Assembly: GCF_003813905.1 (NCBI RefSeq) | Contig: NZ_RPFJ01000058.1 | Coordinates: forward strand, 1 to 33,269 | Source of the DNA: Aureibaculum marinum | GTDB taxonomy: Bacteria; Bacteroidota; Bacteroidia; Flavobacteriales; Flavobacteriaceae | Reading direction: 5' to 3' | Length of the DNA stretch: 33,269 nucleotides | Shown here: positions 25,371 through 33,269 of the stretch, piece after piece | How positions within the stretch are numbered: position 1 is the stretch's first letter | How the letters are laid out: each line of letters opens with the position of its first letter | Program-made: the position numbers and the translations under genes | The notes under the pieces: generated by a model | Told to the model about the DNA's origin: nothing | What the model saw: only the letters and a program-made list of their open reading frames with translations | The model's database searches: none

Positions 25371-26451
25371 TATATTAATTAGTGGAGGAGGTACAGGAGG
25401 TCATATTTATCCTGCTATTGCTATTGCTAATGAATTGAAAAAACGCAATGCAAATGCTACTATTTTATTTGTAGGTGCTAAAGATAGAATGGAGATGGAA
25501 AAAGTACCACAAGCGGGCTATCAAATAGAGGGATTGTGGATATCAGGTTTGCAACGAAAGTTGACACTTAAAAATATGTTATTCCCAATTAAAGTACTAG
25601 ATAGTTTGTGGAGGGCAAATAAAATTATTAAAAAATTTAAACCTAACGTAGTTATCGGAACAGGTGGGTTTGCATCTGGTCCAACCTTGCAAATGGCTAG
25701 TAGAAGAGGGATACCTACGTTGGTTCAAGAGCAGAACTCTTATCCTGGAATAACTAATAAATTATTAAGTAAAAAGGCAAATACGATATGTGTAGCCTAT
25801 GAAGGTTTAGAGCGATTTTTTCCTAAAGATAAAATTGTTAAAACTGGTAATCCGGTAAGGCAAGATCTGTTGGAAGTTTTGGTAGATAGAACCGAAGCAC
25901 AAGAATATTTTAAAGTTGAAAAAAGCAAAAAAACACTATTGGTTTTGGGAGGTAGTTTAGGTGCAAGAGCTTTAAATTTATTGCTTGAGAAAAATATTGA
26001 GTGGTTAGTAGAGCAAAATGTTCAGGTACTGTGGCAATCAGGAAAATTGTACTATCAAGAATATAAAAGGTTTAATGACCTTAAAGGAGTAAAGGTGTTG
26101 GAATTTATTGATAGAATGGATTTTGCTTATGCGGCATCAGATATTATTATTAGTAGAGCAGGAGCAAGTTCAATATCAGAATTGTGTATTGTGGGAAAGC
26201 CAGTAATTTTTATACCATCGCCCAATGTGTCTGAAGATCATCAAACAAAAAATGCGATGGCTGTAGTGAGTAATAATGCAGCAATTCTTCTAAAAGAAAA
26301 TGAATTAAACAGTTTTCGTGCTGAATTTGAAAGTCTTTTAAAAGATGAACATAAACAGCAAGAATTAAGCAAAAATATTAAGCAATTGGCTTTGCCAAAA
26401 GCTACAGAACATATCGCTAACGAAGTTGAAAAATTAATTAATAGTAACTAA
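25354..26451 (+). CDS. murG: Lipid II-forming N-acetylglucosaminyltransferase
   Basis: 365 residues from ATG 25354, which gives the standard start [20 protein letters not shown]; an in-frame ATG at 25345 would add only three residues. GGGTGGH is at 11-17, GTGGFASGP near 100, and the C-terminal UDP-GlcNAc-binding signature ([20 protein letters not shown] then [14 protein letters not shown]) is complete. It adds GlcNAc to lipid I on the inner face of the membrane. It overlaps ftsW by 17 bases. Confidence 0.96.
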   Translation: MKPSVNILISGGGTGGHIYPAIAIANELKKRNANATILFVGAKDRMEMEKVPQAGYQIEGLWISGLQRKLTLKNMLFPIKVLDSLWRANKIIKKFKPNVVIGTGGFASGPTLQMASRRGIPTLVQEQNSYPGITNKLLSKKANTICVAYEGLERFFPKDKIVKTGNPVRQDLLEVLVDRTEAQEYFKVEKSKKTLLVLGGSLGARALNLLLEKNIEWLVEQNVQVLWQSGKLYYQEYKRFNDLKGVKVLEFIDRMDFAYAASDIIISRAGASSISELCIVGKPVIFIPSPNVSEDHQTKNAMAVVSNNAAILLKENELNSFRAEFESLLKDEHKQQELSKNIKQLALPKATEHIANEVEKLINSN

Positions 26452-26500
26452 ACATTCTAATGAAGAGGCATAAATAGAAGTGCCAAGTTTGAATAGAACC

Positions 26501-27841
26501 ATGAATCTAAATAATATACATAACATTTACTTTATCGGTATTGGGGGTATCGGTATGAGTGCATTGGCTCGTTATTTTAAGGCTAATAACTTCTTTGTTA
26601 GTGGTTACGATAAAACACCTTCATTAGTTACTAATGGGCTTGAAGAGTTAGGTGTAGCTATTCACTTTAATGATGAAGTTGAAGCTATTCCTGAACAGAT
26701 TTTTGATAAAGAAAAAACATTAATAGTTTACACTCCTGCAATTCCTAAAGGGCATACAGAGTATAATTATTTTAAAGATAATGGGTATACAATTTATAAG
26801 CGTTCTGAAGTTTTAGGGGCAATTACTAAAAATACATTTTGTTTTGCAGTAGCAGGTACACACGGAAAAACTACTACATCTACAATTTTAGGACATATTT
26901 TACATGAGGCCAATTTAAATGCGACTTCCTTTTTAGGTGGAATTGCTGTGAATTATAATTCAAATTTAATTTTAGGAGGTGATAAAATTAGTGTTGTAGA
27001 GGCTGATGAATTTGATCGTTCATTTTTAAGGTTGTCTCCAAACGTAGCTTGTATTACTTCAATGGATGCAGACCATTTAGATATTTATGGGGAAGCTGAA
27101 GCGTTAACAGAATCTTTTAAAGATTTTGCAAGCTTAGTTTCCGATAAACTATTTGTAAAAAAAGGATTGCCAATTAAAGGAATTACTTATGGTATTGAAG
27201 AAGGGGCAGATTATGACGCAAAAAATATTAGAGTTGAAAATGGATCTTATGTTTTTGATATACAAACACCGTTTGAATTTTACAAAAACATTGAGATAAA
27301 TATACCAGGAAGGCATAATGTGCTAAATACTGTAGTGGCTTTGGCAATGGCTAATAGTTATGGAGTTTCTTTGACTACTATTGCCAAAGCTTTAAAAAGT
27401 TTTAAAGGAATACATCGTAGGTTTAATTATAAAATTAAAACTGAGCATTTAGTATTAATTGATGATTATGCTCATCATCCTACAGAAATAAATGCAGTGG
27501 CAGATGCTGTAAAAGAATTATTTCCTTCAGATAAAGTTTTAGCGATTTTTCAGCCTCATTTGTTTAGTAGAACTAGAGATTTTTCTGATAATTTTGCTAA
27601 AAGTTTATCAAAATTTGATGAATTAATCTTATTGGATATTTATCCAGCTAGAGAGAAACCAATTGAAGGAGTTACTTCAAAATGGTTATTAGAAAAAGTG
27701 GATAGTGTAAATAAGAAAATTTCGTCTAAAGTAGAGCTTATAGACAATATAAAAAAATCAGACGCAAAAGTTATTGTAATGATGGGGGCAGGAGATATTG
27801 GAGTGCTAGTTAATGAAGTTTATCTAAGTTTAATAAAATGA
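26501..27841 (+). CDS. murC: UDP-N-acetylmuramate--L-alanine ligase
   Basis: 446 residues from ATG 26501 (MNLNNIHNIYFIGIGGIGMS). A GTG at 26480 would add seven residues that relatives do not usually have, so the ATG is preferred. The N-terminal GIGGIGMSALA motif, the ATP loop GTHGKTTTS from 119, EADEFDRSF and the DDYAHHPTEI motif identify the family. It adds the first amino acid, L-alanine, to UDP-MurNAc. Its TGA overlaps the ftsQ ATG (ATGA). The order murG-murC-ftsQ without murB or ddl between them is usual for Bacteroidota. Confidence 0.96.
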   Translation: MNLNNIHNIYFIGIGGIGMSALARYFKANNFFVSGYDKTPSLVTNGLEELGVAIHFNDEVEAIPEQIFDKEKTLIVYTPAIPKGHTEYNYFKDNGYTIYKRSEVLGAITKNTFCFAVAGTHGKTTTSTILGHILHEANLNATSFLGGIAVNYNSNLILGGDKISVVEADEFDRSFLRLSPNVACITSMDADHLDIYGEAEALTESFKDFASLVSDKLFVKKGLPIKGITYGIEEGADYDAKNIRVENGSYVFDIQTPFEFYKNIEINIPGRHNVLNTVVALAMANSYGVSLTTIAKALKSFKGIHRRFNYKIKTEHLVLIDDYAHHPTEINAVADAVKELFPSDKVLAIFQPHLFSRTRDFSDNFAKSLSKFDELILLDIYPAREKPIEGVTSKWLLEKVDSVNKKISSKVELIDNIKKSDAKVIVMMGAGDIGVLVNEVYLSLIK

Positions 27842-28560
27842 AAAAGTTAATTCCATTTGTTAAAGGAGTAATGCTATTTGTTTTTGTAGTGTTTCTTTAC
27901 GGCTTTTCTTCTGCAAGAAATAGTGCAAAAAAAATTAAAAATGTAAACATAAATTTTGAAAATGGAGATAATTTATTTATTACCTACGAAACTGTTAATA
28001 AATTGTTAGTACAAAATTACGGACAACTTCAAAGTCAGTCAAAAGAAGAATTATTTTTGAACAAATTGGAAGAGACTCTACTTTCTAATGAAATGATTGA
28101 AAATGCGGAGGTTTTTGTTGATGTTAGTGGTGAATTAGGTGTGTCTGTTAAACAAAAAATGCCAATTGCTAGAGTGAATGATGGTGGAGTGGCATATTAT
28201 ATGGATAGCAAAGGCAAGAAAATGCCGTTGTCTTCAAATTATTCTGCCCGAGTACCTATTGTAGAAGGTGTTGAAAATAATCATCTCTCTAGTGAACTTT
28301 TTAAGTTGGTTTCGGTAATTGATAATGACGATTTTCTTAAAAAACAAATTGTTGGTATTGTACAACTTCCAAAAAATGAATTTGTACTTAAAACAAGACT
28401 CGGAAATCATCAAGTTGAATTGGGCACATTGAAGCAATTGGATAAAAAAATAAAAAAATTAAAAGTATTCTATCAAAAAGTTATAAACGACAAAACTTTA
28501 GATAACTATAAAAAAATAAACCTTGAGTACAACAATCAGGTTGTTTGTACAAAAAATTAA
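27838..28560 (+). CDS. ftsQ: Cell division protein FtsQ
   Basis: 240 residues. A short cytoplasmic tail, one membrane helix (about 8-24, FVKGVMLFVFVVFLYGF) and a periplasmic region starting with a POTRA-like segment (about 33-100, VNINFENGDNLFITYETVNK onward) match FtsQ. The YYMDSKGKKMPLSSNY and RVPIVEGVE motifs mark the beta domain. It is shorter than E. coli FtsQ (276) but normal for this phylum. It should recruit the FtsL complex and regulate FtsW-FtsI. It overlaps murC by four bases and precedes ftsA by three bases. Confidence 0.93.
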   Translation: MKKLIPFVKGVMLFVFVVFLYGFSSARNSAKKIKNVNINFENGDNLFITYETVNKLLVQNYGQLQSQSKEELFLNKLEETLLSNEMIENAEVFVDVSGELGVSVKQKMPIARVNDGGVAYYMDSKGKKMPLSSNYSARVPIVEGVENNHLSSELFKLVSVIDNDDFLKKQIVGIVQLPKNEFVLKTRLGNHQVELGTLKQLDKKIKKLKVFYQKVINDKTLDNYKKINLEYNNQVVCTKN

Positions 28561-28563
28561 ATT

Positions 28564-29874
28564 ATGGAACAAGATAATATAGCCGTTGGATTAGATATTG
28601 GTACAACCAAAATTGTTGCCATAATTGGGAAGACTAATGAATACGGAAAATTAGAAATCCTTGGAACTGGCAAAGCTAAAAGTATGGGTGTTCACCGTGG
28701 TGTGGTAAATAACATTACACAAACCATACAGTCAATCCAACAAGCAGTAGAGGAAGCAGAAAGTGTTTATCCTGATTATAAAATTAAGGATGTTGTAGTT
28801 GGTATTGCAGGGCAACATATAAGAAGTTTACATCATAGTGATTATATCACAAGACCCAATTCAGAAAAGGTAATTGATGAGTCTGATATTGAAAAGTTAA
28901 TTAACCAAGTACATAAATTGGTTATGCTTCCAGGAGAAGAAATTATCCATGTGTTGCCACAAGATTATAAGGTAGATGGACAAGCTGAAATTAAAGCTCC
29001 AATAGGTATGTATGGAGGTCGATTGGAGGCTAATTTTCATGTTGTTGTAGGGCAAGTATCTTCTATTAGAAATGTAGGTAGATGTATTAAAAGTGCAGGC
29101 TTAGAATTGTCTAATATAACATTAGAGCCTTTAGCATCATCAGAGGCTGTTTTAAGTCAAGAAGAGAAAGAAGCCGGAGTTGCGATTATAGATATTGGAG
29201 GTGGTACAACTGATTTAGCTATTTTTAAAGATGGTATTATCAGACATACTGCAGTTATCCCTTTTGGAGGAGGAGTAATAACAGAAGATATTAAAGAAGG
29301 ATGTTCTATAATTGAAAAGCAAGCCGAATTATTAAAAACAAAATTTGGATCAGCTTGGCCTGGAGAAAATAAAGAAAATGAAATTGTTTCTATTCCAGGA
29401 TTAAGAGGCAGAGAGCCTAAAGAAATTACTTTAAAAAACTTGTCAAAAATTATTCATGCTCGAGTTGTAGAAATAATTGAACAAGTGTATTTAGAGATAA
29501 AAAATTACGGACACGAAGAGACTAAAAAGAAATTAATTGCAGGAATAGTTTTAACAGGAGGTGGAGCAGAGTTAAAACATATAAAGCAATTGGTAGAGTA
29601 TATTACTGGAATGGATACTAGAATAGGCTATCCAAATGAGCATTTGGCTGGAAATACAGATGTTGATTTGTCTAGTCCTGCATATGCTACATCGGTTGGT
29701 CTTTTAATGAAAGGATTGGAAGAGAAAAAGAAAACAAAAAAAGCTGAAAGCATAAAAGCAAATGAAAAGTATTCTAATAATAAAAAATCAAGTCATACTG
29801 AAAAGACAAATAGAAAATCAATTTTTGAAAAGTGGGCTGATAAATTTAGAGAGTTTTTAGATAATGCTGAATAG
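28564..29874 (+). CDS. ftsA: Cell division protein FtsA
   Basis: 436 residues. The actin-like ATPase fold starts with VGLDIGTTKIVAIIGK (8-23). The second phosphate motif is IIDIGGGTTDLAIF near 212-225, and the adenosine motif is IVLTGGGAEL near 335-344. The SHS2-type 1C domain lies around 80-160. The last 19 residues (SIFEKWADKFREFLDNAE) form an amphipathic helix that should tether FtsA, and with it FtsZ, to the membrane. A Lys/Ser-rich linker of about 30 residues precedes it. It begins three bases after ftsQ. Confidence 0.97.
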   Translation: MEQDNIAVGLDIGTTKIVAIIGKTNEYGKLEILGTGKAKSMGVHRGVVNNITQTIQSIQQAVEEAESVYPDYKIKDVVVGIAGQHIRSLHHSDYITRPNSEKVIDESDIEKLINQVHKLVMLPGEEIIHVLPQDYKVDGQAEIKAPIGMYGGRLEANFHVVVGQVSSIRNVGRCIKSAGLELSNITLEPLASSEAVLSQEEKEAGVAIIDIGGGTTDLAIFKDGIIRHTAVIPFGGGVITEDIKEGCSIIEKQAELLKTKFGSAWPGENKENEIVSIPGLRGREPKEITLKNLSKIIHARVVEIIEQVYLEIKNYGHEETKKKLIAGIVLTGGGAELKHIKQLVEYITGMDTRIGYPNEHLAGNTDVDLSSPAYATSVGLLMKGLEEKKKTKKAESIKANEKYSNNKKSSHTEKTNRKSIFEKWADKFREFLDNAE

Positions 29875-30011
29875 AATTGAAAGAAAATGGTAATGACTTA
29901 TCTTTTGAATGAAAGACCAGATGAAGTGGCTGTGTTTTAAGAGAAATCTATAATTTGAGAAGATAAAAAATATAAAAAAGAAAAAAATATAATATCCCAA
30001 AAAACAAAACT

Positions 30012-31913
30012 ATGAGTACTGAATTTGAAAATCTTGCATTTGATTTACCTAAAAATCAATCTAACGTAATTAAAGTAATTGGCGTTGGAGGAGGTGGAAG
30101 TAATGCAGTTAACCACATGTTTAAAAAGGGCGTTGCAGGTATTGATTTTGTGGTTTGTAACACTGATGAACAAGCTTTGAATAACAGTCCTGTAACAAAT
30201 AAAATACAATTAGGAGTTTCCTTAACGGAAGGTCTAGGGGCAGGTGCTAATCCTGAAATAGGTGAAGAAGCAGCCATAGAAAGTATTGACGATATTAAGG
30301 CCATGTTAAGTACTAGAGCCAAAATGGTGTTTATTACTGTTGGTATGGGAGGTGGAACCGGAACTGGAGCTGCACCAATTATTGCCAAAGTTGCAAAAGA
30401 ATTGGATTTACTTACTGTTGGGATAGTAACAATACCATTTTCTTTTGAAGGAAAAATGCGAAATGATCAGGCTCAAAAAGGTATAGAAAAATTAAGTAAA
30501 CACATAGATTCTTTAGTTGTTATTAATAATAATAAGTTAAGAGAAGTATATGGTAACTTAGGATTTAAAGCAGGTTTCTCTAAAGCAGATGAAGTATTAT
30601 CAACTGCTGCTATGGGAATTGCAGAGGTAATTACACACCATTACACACAAAATATTGACCTAAAGGATGCTAAAACTGTACTGTCTAATAGCGGAACGGC
30701 TATTATGGGCTCAGCTGTTGCAACAGGGCAAAACAGAGCACAAGAGGCAATTACAAAAGCATTAGATTCTCCATTGTTAAATGATAACAAAATAACCGGA
30801 GCTAAAAATGTATTACTACTTATTGTTTCTGGTACAACTGAAATTACAATTGATGAGATAGGTGAAATTAATGATTATATTCAAAGTGAAGCGAAAAGTA
30901 ATGTTGATATCATTATGGGGGTTGGTGAAGATGAAGAGTTAGGTGAGTCAATTGCAGTTACAATTATAGCAACGGGTTTTAATAAGGAGCAACAGAGAGA
31001 AATTTCGCATACTGAGGCTCCTAAAATAGTTCATGATTTAGCATCAATAAATCAAGAGGTTGAACCCATCGCGAAACCTAAACCAGTAAAACCTATAGTA
31101 AAACATACTTTAGAGGTTGAGCAAGAAGAGCCTAAAGAAGTAAAACAAGTTAAACCAGAGGACAACGGTAACGATAAAACACCTACAGCTACCAATAGTA
31201 CTTCAAACCCTATTAATGAGATAGATGTGCATTATGAAGAGGTGAAAGAAGATGATGTTATTGAAGATTTTGTAATTAAAGAAGTAACAAGAAAACAAGA
31301 GCAAGCAAAAGAAGTTAAGGAAGTACAAGGGATGTTAACTTTTGATTTACCATTAACACCAAAACGTAAATCTGAGACTGCAGAACAAGATACTAGAGTT
31401 AGTGAACAATCAAAAGCATCAAGTATTAGAGATATTGAAGTTGTTGAGCCTGAGTTTATTCAACCTACTGTTACGGCAGACGGAAAAATAAAACATGGCT
31501 TAGAAAATTTTATGGATGATGAAATGAAGCAAAATGCTAACATATCAAATGAAATTGATGATGAAGAATTAGCATTTAACGTAAGAGTTGATAAGAGAAA
31601 GGTAGCAAAACAAGAAATAAATTCAGATCAAGAAGAGTCTCCATTGAGTCTTACTATAGAAGAGTTACAAAGAAGAGCTGATGATAGAAGAAGAAAAATG
31701 AAAGATTTTAATTATAGGTTTGCTAATAGACCTGGAAATAATGATGAATATCAAAATAAACCAGCTTATAAAAGAATGGGTATAGATTTGGATGAAGTTG
31801 AACCTTCATCAGAACCTACAGAAAATAAATCTAGAATATCATTAAGTTCTGACGATAATGATGATATTCAGTTGCGTTCTAATAATTCGTATTTGCATGA
31901 TAATGTGGATTAA
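30012..31913 (+). CDS. ftsZ: Cell division GTPase FtsZ with long C-terminal extension
   Basis: 633 residues. The tubulin-like GTPase core (about 15-330) has the GTP-binding GGGTGTG at 113-119 and the T7 synergy-loop residues N214, D216 and D219 that complete the active site of the next subunit. About 300 further residues form a low-complexity charged extension rich in Glu, Lys and Asp, with a conserved-looking helix near 540-575 (SLTIEELQRRADDRRRKMKD). Bacteroidota FtsZ commonly carry such an extension; E. coli FtsZ has 383 residues. A separate promoter is likely in the 137-base gap after ftsA. A terminator follows. Confidence 0.97.
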   Translation: MSTEFENLAFDLPKNQSNVIKVIGVGGGGSNAVNHMFKKGVAGIDFVVCNTDEQALNNSPVTNKIQLGVSLTEGLGAGANPEIGEEAAIESIDDIKAMLSTRAKMVFITVGMGGGTGTGAAPIIAKVAKELDLLTVGIVTIPFSFEGKMRNDQAQKGIEKLSKHIDSLVVINNNKLREVYGNLGFKAGFSKADEVLSTAAMGIAEVITHHYTQNIDLKDAKTVLSNSGTAIMGSAVATGQNRAQEAITKALDSPLLNDNKITGAKNVLLLIVSGTTEITIDEIGEINDYIQSEAKSNVDIIMGVGEDEELGESIAVTIIATGFNKEQQREISHTEAPKIVHDLASINQEVEPIAKPKPVKPIVKHTLEVEQEEPKEVKQVKPEDNGNDKTPTATNSTSNPINEIDVHYEEVKEDDVIEDFVIKEVTRKQEQAKEVKEVQGMLTFDLPLTPKRKSETAEQDTRVSEQSKASSIRDIEVVEPEFIQPTVTADGKIKHGLENFMDDEMKQNANISNEIDDEELAFNVRVDKRKVAKQEINSDQEESPLSLTIEELQRRADDRRRKMKDFNYRFANRPGNNDEYQNKPAYKRMGIDLDEVEPSSEPTENKSRISLSSDDNDDIQLRSNNSYLHDNVD

Positions 31914-31934
31914 TTAGTATTTAGTTTTGTTTGT

Positions 31935-31974
31935 AAAAACCCAAAATATTGTAAAATTTGTTTTGGGTTTTTTT
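31935..31974 (+). terminator. Rho-independent terminator after ftsZ
   Basis: AAAAACCCAAAA (31935-31946) pairs with TTTTGGGTTTTT (31961-31972) around a 14-base loop and continues into a T run. It closes the dcw transcript and separates it from the yqeY-like gene. Confidence 0.85.
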
Positions 31975-32105
31975 ATGAAGCTACAATTTATTTTCTTTTG
32001 AAGTATGCGGTATTACCATATTTATAGATATAAATTTTGCTAATTTTCAAAGCCAACTGGTCTAAATAAAATTTTGAAATTTCATAAAAACTCATTCATG
32101 TTCTT

Positions 32106-32113
32106 TATCTTTG
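32106..32113 (+). promoter_or_regulatory. -7 promoter box (TATCTTTG) of the yqeY-like gene
   Basis: Exact TAnnTTTG match 19 bases before the start codon and after the ftsZ terminator. A -33 TTTG at the usual 17-23 base spacing is not seen; one lies farther up at 32073. Confidence 0.55.
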
Positions 32114-32132
32114 CATTTCTAAAATTAGAAAA

Positions 32133-32582
32133 ATGAGTTTACAAAATAAAGTAATGGAAAAGCTTAAAGAAGCAATGCGAGCAAAAGATGCAGTTGCATT
32201 AGAATCTTTAAGAGCAATTAAGTCGTCTATTTTATTAGCTCAAACAGAATTGGGTGGAAAGCAGGAGTTGACAGAAGCTGAAGAGTTGAAGCTATTACAA
32301 AAATTAGTAAAACAACGTAAGGATAGTGCTGCACTTTATTTAGAGCAAGGAAGAGAAGATTTAGCAAATCCAGAATTGGCACAAGTTGCAGTTATTGAAC
32401 AATTTTTACCAGAGCAGATGAGTGAAGAAGAGCTTAATAAAGTTATTTCTAATATTGTTGAAAAGACGGGTGCTAGTTCAATGAAAGATATGGGTAAGGT
32501 TATGGGAATGGCTTCAAAAGAATTGGCAGGTAAAGCTGATGGTAAAGCAATTTCTAATGTAGTAAAAAGCTTACTTAGTTAA
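32133..32582 (+). CDS. GatB/YqeY domain-containing protein
   Basis: 149 residues, the usual size of the YqeY family, almost entirely helical. The N-terminal four-helix part contains KLKEAMRAKDAVALESLRAI and SSILLAQTE. The small C-terminal domain holds the motif QFLPEQMSEEEL and ends in GKADGKAISNVVKSLL, homologous to the tail of GatB, the tRNA-dependent amidotransferase subunit that contacts tRNA. The free-standing protein has no firmly known role; an effect on tRNA amidation or RNA binding is inferred from the shared domain. It is often found next to ftsZ in Flavobacteriia, as here. Confidence 0.92.
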   Translation: MSLQNKVMEKLKEAMRAKDAVALESLRAIKSSILLAQTELGGKQELTEAEELKLLQKLVKQRKDSAALYLEQGREDLANPELAQVAVIEQFLPEQMSEEELNKVISNIVEKTGASSMKDMGKVMGMASKELAGKADGKAISNVVKSLLS

Positions 32583-32586
32583 ATAT

Positions 32587-32615
32587 ATGTTTAGATAATT
32601 TTATATCTAAAACAT
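32587..32615. other. Hairpin between the yqeY-like gene and tRNA-Arg
   Basis: ATGTTTAGATA (32587-32597) pairs with TATCTAAAACAT (32604-32615) with one bulged base and a 6-base loop. No T run follows, so it is not a classical terminator. It may protect the mRNA 3' end or mark tRNA 5' processing. Confidence 0.4.
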
Positions 32616-32617
32616 TT

Positions 32618-32691
32618 GGCCCCGTAGTTCAACTGAATAGAATATCAGATTTCGGCTCTGAGGGTTACAGGTTTGAATCCTGTCGGGGTCA
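32618..32691 (+). tRNA. tRNA-Arg (anticodon UCG)
   Basis: A complete 74-base cloverleaf. The acceptor stem pairs GGCCCCG with CGGGGTC (one G-T), the D stem pairs GTTC with GAAT, and the anticodon stem pairs TCAGA with TCTGA around the loop TTTCGGC, giving anticodon TCG that reads CGN arginine codons. The T arm is ACAGG-TTTGAAT-CCTGT, with discriminator A. CCA is not encoded. It is a single tRNA gene followed at once by a terminator. Confidence 0.95.
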
Positions 32692-32701
32692 CGAATTAAT
32701 A

Positions 32702-32738
32702 ACGCAAACTCTTTTAAATAAAGGGGTTTGCGTTTTTT
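32702..32738 (+). terminator. Rho-independent terminator after tRNA-Arg
   Basis: A 14-base-pair stem, starting ACGCAAACTC and closing with GGGTTTGCGT (with two G-T pairs), has an AAAT tetraloop and is followed by a T-rich tail. It begins 10 bases after the tRNA. Confidence 0.9.
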
Positions 32739-33106
32739 GTTTTGTTACTGTGGATTTTTTTGTGTACTTTTTTTGAGAAATAGTCTTAAATGGTATTTAA
32801 ATTGATTTAAAGTTGATAATATTTGTAGTTAAGATGTGTTTTATTGTTGTTTTCTAGTTTTATTAACTTTTAAGGTTGGTTGTTGGTTTATGTATCCTGA
32901 TTTTTATTTGTGTTTAACTCTCTTATTATAAGTAACATACCCCCCCCTAAAATAATTCTACTAAGTAAAATTCTCACTAGGAGGCGATGTACACGACCTT
33001 TAAGGCTTCAGAGAATTTACCCCTTACCCCTATTTAGTTTTTAAACATTGTCAATCCTTTTATTTTATATGTATATTATTATTTAAGGTATTATAATATA
33101 TATTAT
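32739..33106. other. Geneless stretch with an AT-rich part and a structured GC-richer block
   Basis: No credible ORF on either strand. The first 200 bases are T-rich. At 32940-32947 there is a run of eight C, then a compact, GC-richer block to about 33040. Within it GTAAAATTCTC (32970-32980) is the inverted complement of GAGAATTTAC (about 33012-33021) apart from one bulged A, enclosing about 31 bases. Its base composition differs clearly from both flanks. It may be a structured RNA or the remnant of an inserted element; nothing allows a firm name. Confidence 0.4.
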
Positions 33107-33269
33107 GTATGCACTCTAGTACATAGTAGGTATGCACTCTAGTACATAGTAGGTATGCACTCTAGTACATAGTAGGTGTGCACTCTAGTACATAGTAGGT
33201 ATGTACTCTAGTACATAGTAGGTATGCACTCTAGTACATAGTAGGTGTGTACTCTAGTACATAGTAGGT
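33107..33269. repeat. 23-base tandem repeat, seven full copies, running off the window
   Basis: Units begin at 33107, 33130, 33153, 33176, 33199, 33222 and 33245, an exact 23-base period with no spacers; two bases of an eighth copy are present. The unit starts GTRTGYACTC and ends in CATAGTAG. Copies differ only by transitions at unit positions 3 (A/G, G in copies 4 and 7) and 6 (C/T, T in copies 5 and 7). The period is not a multiple of three and the sequence is outside any ORF. Confidence 0.95.

Noticed and set aside
30056-30388. 110-codon open frame on the minus strand
   Set aside because: It lies wholly inside ftsZ antisense to the conserved GTPase core; its Pro/Ala-rich translation is a codon shadow.
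32618-32738. tRNA-Arg as an active attachment site for an integrated island
   Set aside because: No duplicated tRNA 3' end and no integrase gene lie within the remaining 530 bases, so this cannot be supported from the window.
33107-33269. Possible CRISPR array
   Set aside because: The repeats are directly adjacent with a fixed 23-base period and no spacers, and no cas genes are present, so it is a tandem repeat.

Overview
The window comes from the chromosome of a low-GC member of the Bacteroidota, most likely Flavobacteriaceae. The evidence is the gene set and order of the division and cell-wall (dcw) cluster, an FtsL of the Bacteroidota type, a PASTA-bearing FtsI, a DUF6090 protein, many lipoproteins with a Cys near residue 17-21, and TAnnTTTG-type promoter boxes (TATATTTG ahead of mraZ). 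Genus and species cannot be fixed from the sequence alone.

Region 1 (1 to about 9,000) is accessory. It holds single, same-strand, mostly uncharacterised genes: a cut-off upstream gene, a two-helix membrane protein, three lipoproteins including one with an HExxH motif and one DUF4440-like, a DUF6090 protein, a YcxB-like protein, a BatD-like lipoprotein and a VOC/glyoxalase protein. Between them lie gene remnants (a headless flavoprotein oxidoreductase, a small membrane ORF with an in-frame stop, a short DUF6090-like start) and a degenerate hairpin repeat present at least three times in exact register. The layout resembles a gene-cassette array without a visible integrase. The region closes with a lipoprotein FKBP isomerase and an outer-membrane beta-barrel protein, each followed by a clear hairpin terminator.

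Region 2 (9,871 to 16,234) is core genome: leuA-leuB on the minus strand, a large helical Bacteroidota protein diverging from leuA, then minus-strand genes for an RluA-type pseudouridine synthase, the ribosome-assembly GTPase EngB/YsxC and an alpha/beta hydrolase.

Region 3 (16,396 to 32,582) is the dcw cluster on the plus strand: mraZ, rsmH, ftsL, ftsI, murE, mraY, murD, ftsW, murG, murC, ftsQ, ftsA, ftsZ, followed by a yqeY-like gene. Genes from mraZ to ftsA overlap or nearly abut. Three TGGT boxes spaced exactly 10 bases lie just upstream of the mraZ -7 box and a fourth covers the mraZ GTG start, the arrangement expected of an autoregulatory MraZ operator. A terminator follows ftsZ. Together these genes make lipid-linked peptidoglycan precursor (MurC, MurD, MurE, MraY, MurG), polymerise and crosslink septal wall (FtsW, FtsI) and build the divisome (FtsL, FtsQ, FtsA, FtsZ). 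murF, murB and ddl are not in the window.

Region 4 (32,618 to 33,269) has tRNA-Arg(UCG) with a strong terminator, then about 530 bases with no gene: an AT-rich stretch, a compact GC-richer block with a C8 run and a long inverted repeat, and a 23-base tandem repeat (seven full copies) that runs off the end of the window.
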